NCBI GenBank assembly: GCA_013360985.1
Contig: JABWAM010000028.1
Location: 1-15,598, forward strand
DNA length: 15,598 bases
Direction of reading: 5' to 3'
Source of the DNA: Verrucomicrobiia bacterium
GTDB taxonomy: Bacteria; Verrucomicrobiota; Verrucomicrobiia; JABWAM01
In this document: positions 12,820 through 15,598 of the stretch, piece after piece
Layout of the letters: each line of letters begins with the position of its first letter
Position numbering within the stretch: the first letter of the stretch is position 1
The notes under the pieces: model-generated
Database searches by the model: none
The model's input: only the letters and a program-made list of their open reading frames with translations
What the model was told of the DNA's origin: nothing
Program-made: the position numbers and the translations under genes

Positions 12820-15108
12820 ATGTCGGATCTCATGCTCATGTGGCACGGGTCGCTCCAATGGGGGCGGCGACAGGTCAAGGAGTGGCATTTTTTGGCGGAG
12901 ATGTACGCTGCGTCGCTGGAGATTCTCGCCAGGCATCCTTCCGCACGGATGACGCTCCAGTTCGGCGGACAAGACGCGGAATGGCTCGCCCACGAGAAAC
13001 CCGAGTTGATCCACAGGTTGCGGGAACTCCTCGATCGCGGGCAGATCGAGATCGCCATGGGTGGATACTCCCACAATTTTCAGGGCAACGTCCCCGCGGG
13101 CAACGTCGCGAATCTCGCGCTCGCGCAGGAAGTTTGCCTTCAAATTTTCGGAAGGTCCGCGGACGGCTACTGGCCCGCGGAATCCATGCTCAACCGCGGG
13201 ATGCCGGCCGCCCTGATCGAAACCGGTTTTCGCTATACCCTGTGCGACAGCCTCAATTTCCAGAACGCGGGCGCGATGGAAGAGGCGATCACGGGAAAGA
13301 CCTTTTTCCTGCGCGGCGCAAACGGTCGCAGGATCGTCGGGCTCCCGATGAGCCGGTTTCCCGACCGCCGTCAACGCGGCGAAAAGGCCGGTATCCTCCG
13401 CTTCGCCCAAAATCCCGCCGCTTACGAACACGATTGCACGATCGTCCTGGAGCGCTGCCGCCGCGCGCCGCTGATCGTCGAAGTGGGCGACTGGGAGCAT
13501 TTCAACCTTCATCAGGCGAAGGTGCAGGAGGTCCACATGGGCACCTTCGAGATCGGTTCGCGGCAAAACCGGATCGACCCTGAAAAAATCGCCGCGTGGG
13601 ACCGCATCCTTGGCGCGCTGATCGAGGCCGGTCACACGTTTCTCACGGGGCGGGAGACGGCGCGCCGTTATCCGCCGTCGGAAACCGTGGAACTCGTGGA
13701 CGGACGCGATTACACGAAGAACGACCTCGCCCGCCTCGTGGACGCGTGCGGTTGGCACAGCTCCGCGAGCGCCGCGCTCACGGGACGCCGCGATCCGCAT
13801 CGCCTGAGCGATCAGGAGAGCTACTCCCATTCCTTCGCGGGCGCGAAGGCATGGCTGCACCTTCGCGATTTATCCTTCCCTCCCGGAAAACTCCTTCCCC
13901 TGACGAAGGACGTCCTGATCAGTTTCTGCAGCGCCCACCGCTCGGGCGGCGAGGAGTTCACGGTCAAACAGCAAATCCTCGATCGCGTCAACCGCGTCGT
14001 GGAAACATTCCGCTCCTCGCGCGCCTCGGCGCTCGAAGGCGACGCGCTCCTTCTCCCCGCCGGCCTTCCTCCCGGGACGTGGCCCGTGGCGCTCCGCCTC
14101 GCCCGCGCTCCCGCGGGCTATGCCCTGTCACTCGGGAAACGCCTCCGGCGCGTCGGCTGGCTTGAAAAGGCGCCCTGTCGGGTGGCCTCTTTTGCGCGCA
14201 CGCATCTCCTCTGGGTGAAAGGCCCGCTTCCCGCCGGACGCTACACCTTGAAACCGATCCTCCAGGCGCCCCGTCTCGGCGGGATCACGATTCAGCGCGA
14301 TGCCGCCGGCCTCACGCTCCGCACCCGCCAGGGACGCCTCCGTTTCGACGCGCTCAACGGAGGAAACCTTGCGGAATGGACGGTCGCCGGCTTCTCGCCA
14401 TTCGTCGGTTTCGGTCGGATCGCGATGGCCGCTGCATGGCAGGATGCCCCGCTCTGCGATGAAATCCCCGCAAGGCTCACTTGGAAAACAGGACCGTGGG
14501 GCGTCCGCGTAGAGGCGCGTCTCACGATCGGCGGAATCCCCATCCAGCGCGTCTGGGTCGTCAGCGATGATCTGCGCTGCTGTCAGGCCCGCGTGCGCTT
14601 CGCCCATCGGCGTTTTCAGTTCCTTTCTCCGTGCGCGTATCAACTCGATTCCGCCGCGTTCGGAAAATCGGCGCGAAGCCTGATGGTCGCGGAAGGCCAC
14701 ACGCGCATCGCCTCGGAACCGCTCCGCGCCTTCCACAACGTTCACCACCTCGGCTCGGAGTTGATCGGGTTCGCCGGCGAAAAAGGGTTGTGCGGAATGG
14801 CCGTCAATCGGCTCGTCTCCTCCCCGATCCTGCGCAGACATCCGATCTCGGGAGAGTTTCTCCTCATGGAGTCGCGCCCCGTCGGCGCGGCGGACGAGGC
14901 GCATCCGTATGAGTTCGCGGAGGACCCCGTCTTCGAGATCACCCTGCGTTTGGCGCTCGGCGCGCGCGGCCGCGACGCGTTTCCCGCCTGGCAATCTTTC
15001 CACGAGCATCCCCCTCTTCCCGGCCTCGGGGAACCCTGCCTCATCCCCTCTGCGCCCGAATGGACTCGATCGATCCCTCACCTTTCCACGGTCAATCCGC
15101 ACTTTTAA
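12820..15108 (+). CDS. GH57-like glycoside hydrolase
   Basis: The 762-residue product has an N-terminal barrel-like domain (about 1-310) resembling GH57 hydrolases, retaining enzymes acting on alpha-glucans and alpha-galactosides, and a beta-rich C-terminal half (about 420-762). The GH57 motif series can be traced: GQIEIAMGGYSHNF (motif 2, His85), GYWPAES (motif 3, with Glu121 as candidate nucleophile) followed by ALIETGFRYTLCD, and EVGDWEHF (motif 4, with Asp224 as candidate acid/base). Motif 1, normally HxHQP, is altered to LMWHGSLQW at residues 6-14. GH38 was considered because of the G-GYSHNFQGNVPAGN stretch but fits less well. No signal peptide is evident, so it probably acts in the cytoplasm on imported oligosaccharides. 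ATG 12820 has no strong ribosome-binding site; ATGs at 12832 and 12838 are alternatives. It converges with the GH27-type gene. Confidence 0.7.
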   Translation: MSDLMLMWHGSLQWGRRQVKEWHFLAEMYAASLEILARHPSARMTLQFGGQDAEWLAHEKPELIHRLRELLDRGQIEIAMGGYSHNFQGNVPAGNVANLALAQEVCLQIFGRSADGYWPAESMLNRGMPAALIETGFRYTLCDSLNFQNAGAMEEAITGKTFFLRGANGRRIVGLPMSRFPDRRQRGEKAGILRFAQNPAAYEHDCTIVLERCRRAPLIVEVGDWEHFNLHQAKVQEVHMGTFEIGSRQNRIDPEKIAAWDRILGALIEAGHTFLTGRETARRYPPSETVELVDGRDYTKNDLARLVDACGWHSSASAALTGRRDPHRLSDQESYSHSFAGAKAWLHLRDLSFPPGKLLPLTKDVLISFCSAHRSGGEEFTVKQQILDRVNRVVETFRSSRASALEGDALLLPAGLPPGTWPVALRLARAPAGYALSLGKRLRRVGWLEKAPCRVASFARTHLLWVKGPLPAGRYTLKPILQAPRLGGITIQRDAAGLTLRTRQGRLRFDALNGGNLAEWTVAGFSPFVGFGRIAMAAAWQDAPLCDEIPARLTWKTGPWGVRVEARLTIGGIPIQRVWVVSDDLRCCQARVRFAHRRFQFLSPCAYQLDSAAFGKSARSLMVAEGHTRIASEPLRAFHNVHHLGSELIGFAGEKGLCGMAVNRLVSSPILRRHPISGEFLLMESRPVGAADEAHPYEFAEDPVFEITLRLALGARGRDAFPAWQSFHEHPPLPGLGEPCLIPSAPEWTRSIPHLSTVNPHF

Positions 15109-15183
15109 GGGGCTATCGCCACGAAGGACCGCAAACGCGGGCTGCTTGGCGAATGTGCGAACGATGAAGGAACGTCCCCCTCC

Positions 15184-15598
15184 TTAAGACTGCAACCGGT
15201 ACAGGGCGCAGGCGTGCGGCGCCAGGAGCGGGGCGATCTCGTTTTCGAGGATCCCGAGGTCGGCGCGCCGCCAGAGGTCCCGGACACGCGCCCTTTCGCC
15301 AAAGCCTTGTTCGGCCAGGTCCACCTTCACCACCGCCGGCGCATCCTCCAGATTGAACAGCGCGAGGAACTGGGCGTTCCCCGTCGTCTCGCGGGCGCCC
15401 CATGCGACATGGAGATCGCTGCGCGGCCAGATCCAAAGCTGCCGGTTGTCCCGGCTGGCGCTGTTGATGGCCAGGACTTCCGGATTGGTGAGAATTCCTT
15501 CCACAGCCGTCCCACAGGTTCTTGAAAAAGGTGTTGGATTGAGCGGTTTTGCCCTGCCACACAGCAGGGATGAAAAAACAACATCCCAATCCAACGCG
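15184..15598 (-). CDS. GH27-type alpha-galactosidase, C-terminal fragment
   Basis: The frame is open to the window edge, so the catalytic barrel lies outside. From about 15500 to the stop, the product matches the end of GH27 enzymes: ILTNPEVLAINSAS, the strand where bacterial GH27 proteins read LTNPEVIAVNQ, then the C-terminal antiparallel beta domain (RQLWIWPRSDLHVAWGAR, FLALFNLEDAPAVVKVDLAEQGF, RVRDLWRRADLG, and the closing APHACALYRLQS). GH27 enzymes remove terminal alpha-galactose. The roughly 33 residues before ILTNP (encoded at 15501-15598) do not look like the usual GH27 sequence before this motif and carry nested inverted repeats, so the 5' part may be frameshifted or joined wrongly. 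The stop codon lies 75 bp from that of the convergent GH57-like gene. Confidence 0.72.
   Translation of the reverse strand, partial: ALDWDVVFSSLLCGRAKPLNPTPFSRTCGTAVEGILTNPEVLAINSASRDNRQLWIWPRSDLHVAWGARETTGNAQFLALFNLEDAPAVVKVDLAEQGFGERARVRDLWRRADLGILENEIAPLLAPHACALYRLQS
15533..15595. repeat. Nested inverted repeats at the window end
   Basis: GTTGGATTG at 15533-15541 is the exact reverse complement of CAATCCAAC at 15587-15595. Within it, CCCTGC/GCAGGG (15552-15557 and 15564-15569) and GGGATG/CATCCC (15567-15572 and 15582-15587) form overlapping, mutually exclusive hairpins. The stretch is more AT-rich than its surroundings. It could be a small repeat element, a mobile-element end or an assembly artefact. 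Confidence 0.5.

Noticed and set aside
13216..13231. AAACCGGTTT palindrome as another operator
   Set aside because: It lies inside the GH57-like coding sequence, at codons for a plausible conserved region, so chance is more likely.
12399..13583. A 394-codon plus-strand frame across the intergenic region into the GH57-like gene
   Set aside because: Extremely Arg/Pro-rich, and it overlaps the GH57-like frame that has recognisable motifs.
15533..15595. Integron attC site, because the arms match GTTRRRY and RYYYAAC
   Set aside because: The arms are in the wrong order: an attC starts with RYYYAAC and ends with GTTRRRY. No integrase or cassette is present.

Overview
The window looks like a high-GC metagenome-type contig with two parts of different origin. 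Positions 1 to about 1340 read like a betaproteobacterial gene run: the 3' end of a GNAT/Pat-type acetyltransferase, a DNA-3-methyladenine glycosylase I (tag), and the first half of a D-hexose-6-phosphate mutarotase. Near 1340-1360 the mutarotase runs in frame into the middle of a BatD-type protein. From there on the content resembles Verrucomicrobiota or another PVC-group bacterium: BatD, LpxA, a prepilin cassette of the style common there, and carbohydrate genes. Both proteins at the join are truncated, so a chimeric assembly or a recombination scar is more likely than a real fusion gene. The taxonomic assignments come from family resemblance only; no search was run.

Layout. (1) 1-1340: acetyltransferase, tag and mutarotase fragments, tightly packed on the + strand. 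(2) 1340-3514, + strand: the rest of BatD, then lpxA (first step of lipid A synthesis, so an LPS-bearing Gram-negative). (3) 3515-7510, - strand: a four-gene cassette whose stop codon directly abuts that of lpxA. It encodes two prepilins with clear G|MTL.E processing sites, a 729-residue PilX-like protein, and a small secreted protein of unknown function. The genes overlap or are 11 bp apart, which implies one transcript. (4) 7670-7802, +: a promoter-like element and tRNA-Ser(UGA) with encoded CCA. (5) 7843-15598: a carbohydrate region with a xylose-isomerase-like enzyme (+), a DUF1961/YesU-like protein (-), a large secreted beta-propeller protein (+), a GH57-like glycoside hydrolase (+), and the C-terminal end of a GH27-type alpha-galactosidase (-) running off the window.

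The carbohydrate genes are on both strands with substantial intergenic gaps, so they form a neighbourhood rather than one operon. The contents (TIM-barrel aldose isomerase with an L-rhamnose-isomerase-like metal ligand, a family linked to rhamnogalacturonan use, GH27 and GH57-like enzymes, a secreted propeller) suggest breakdown of a galactose-containing plant or algal polysaccharide. The substrate is inference. Two gaps over 300 bp (9705-10051 and 12245-12819) contain palindromes and stem-loop candidates, including a perfect GAAACGTTTC palindrome of the kind bound by LacI-family sugar regulators. The last ~100 bp hold nested inverted repeats, and the GH27 resemblance stops there, which may be a second discontinuity. 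No CRISPR array, rRNA, transposase or phage gene was seen.
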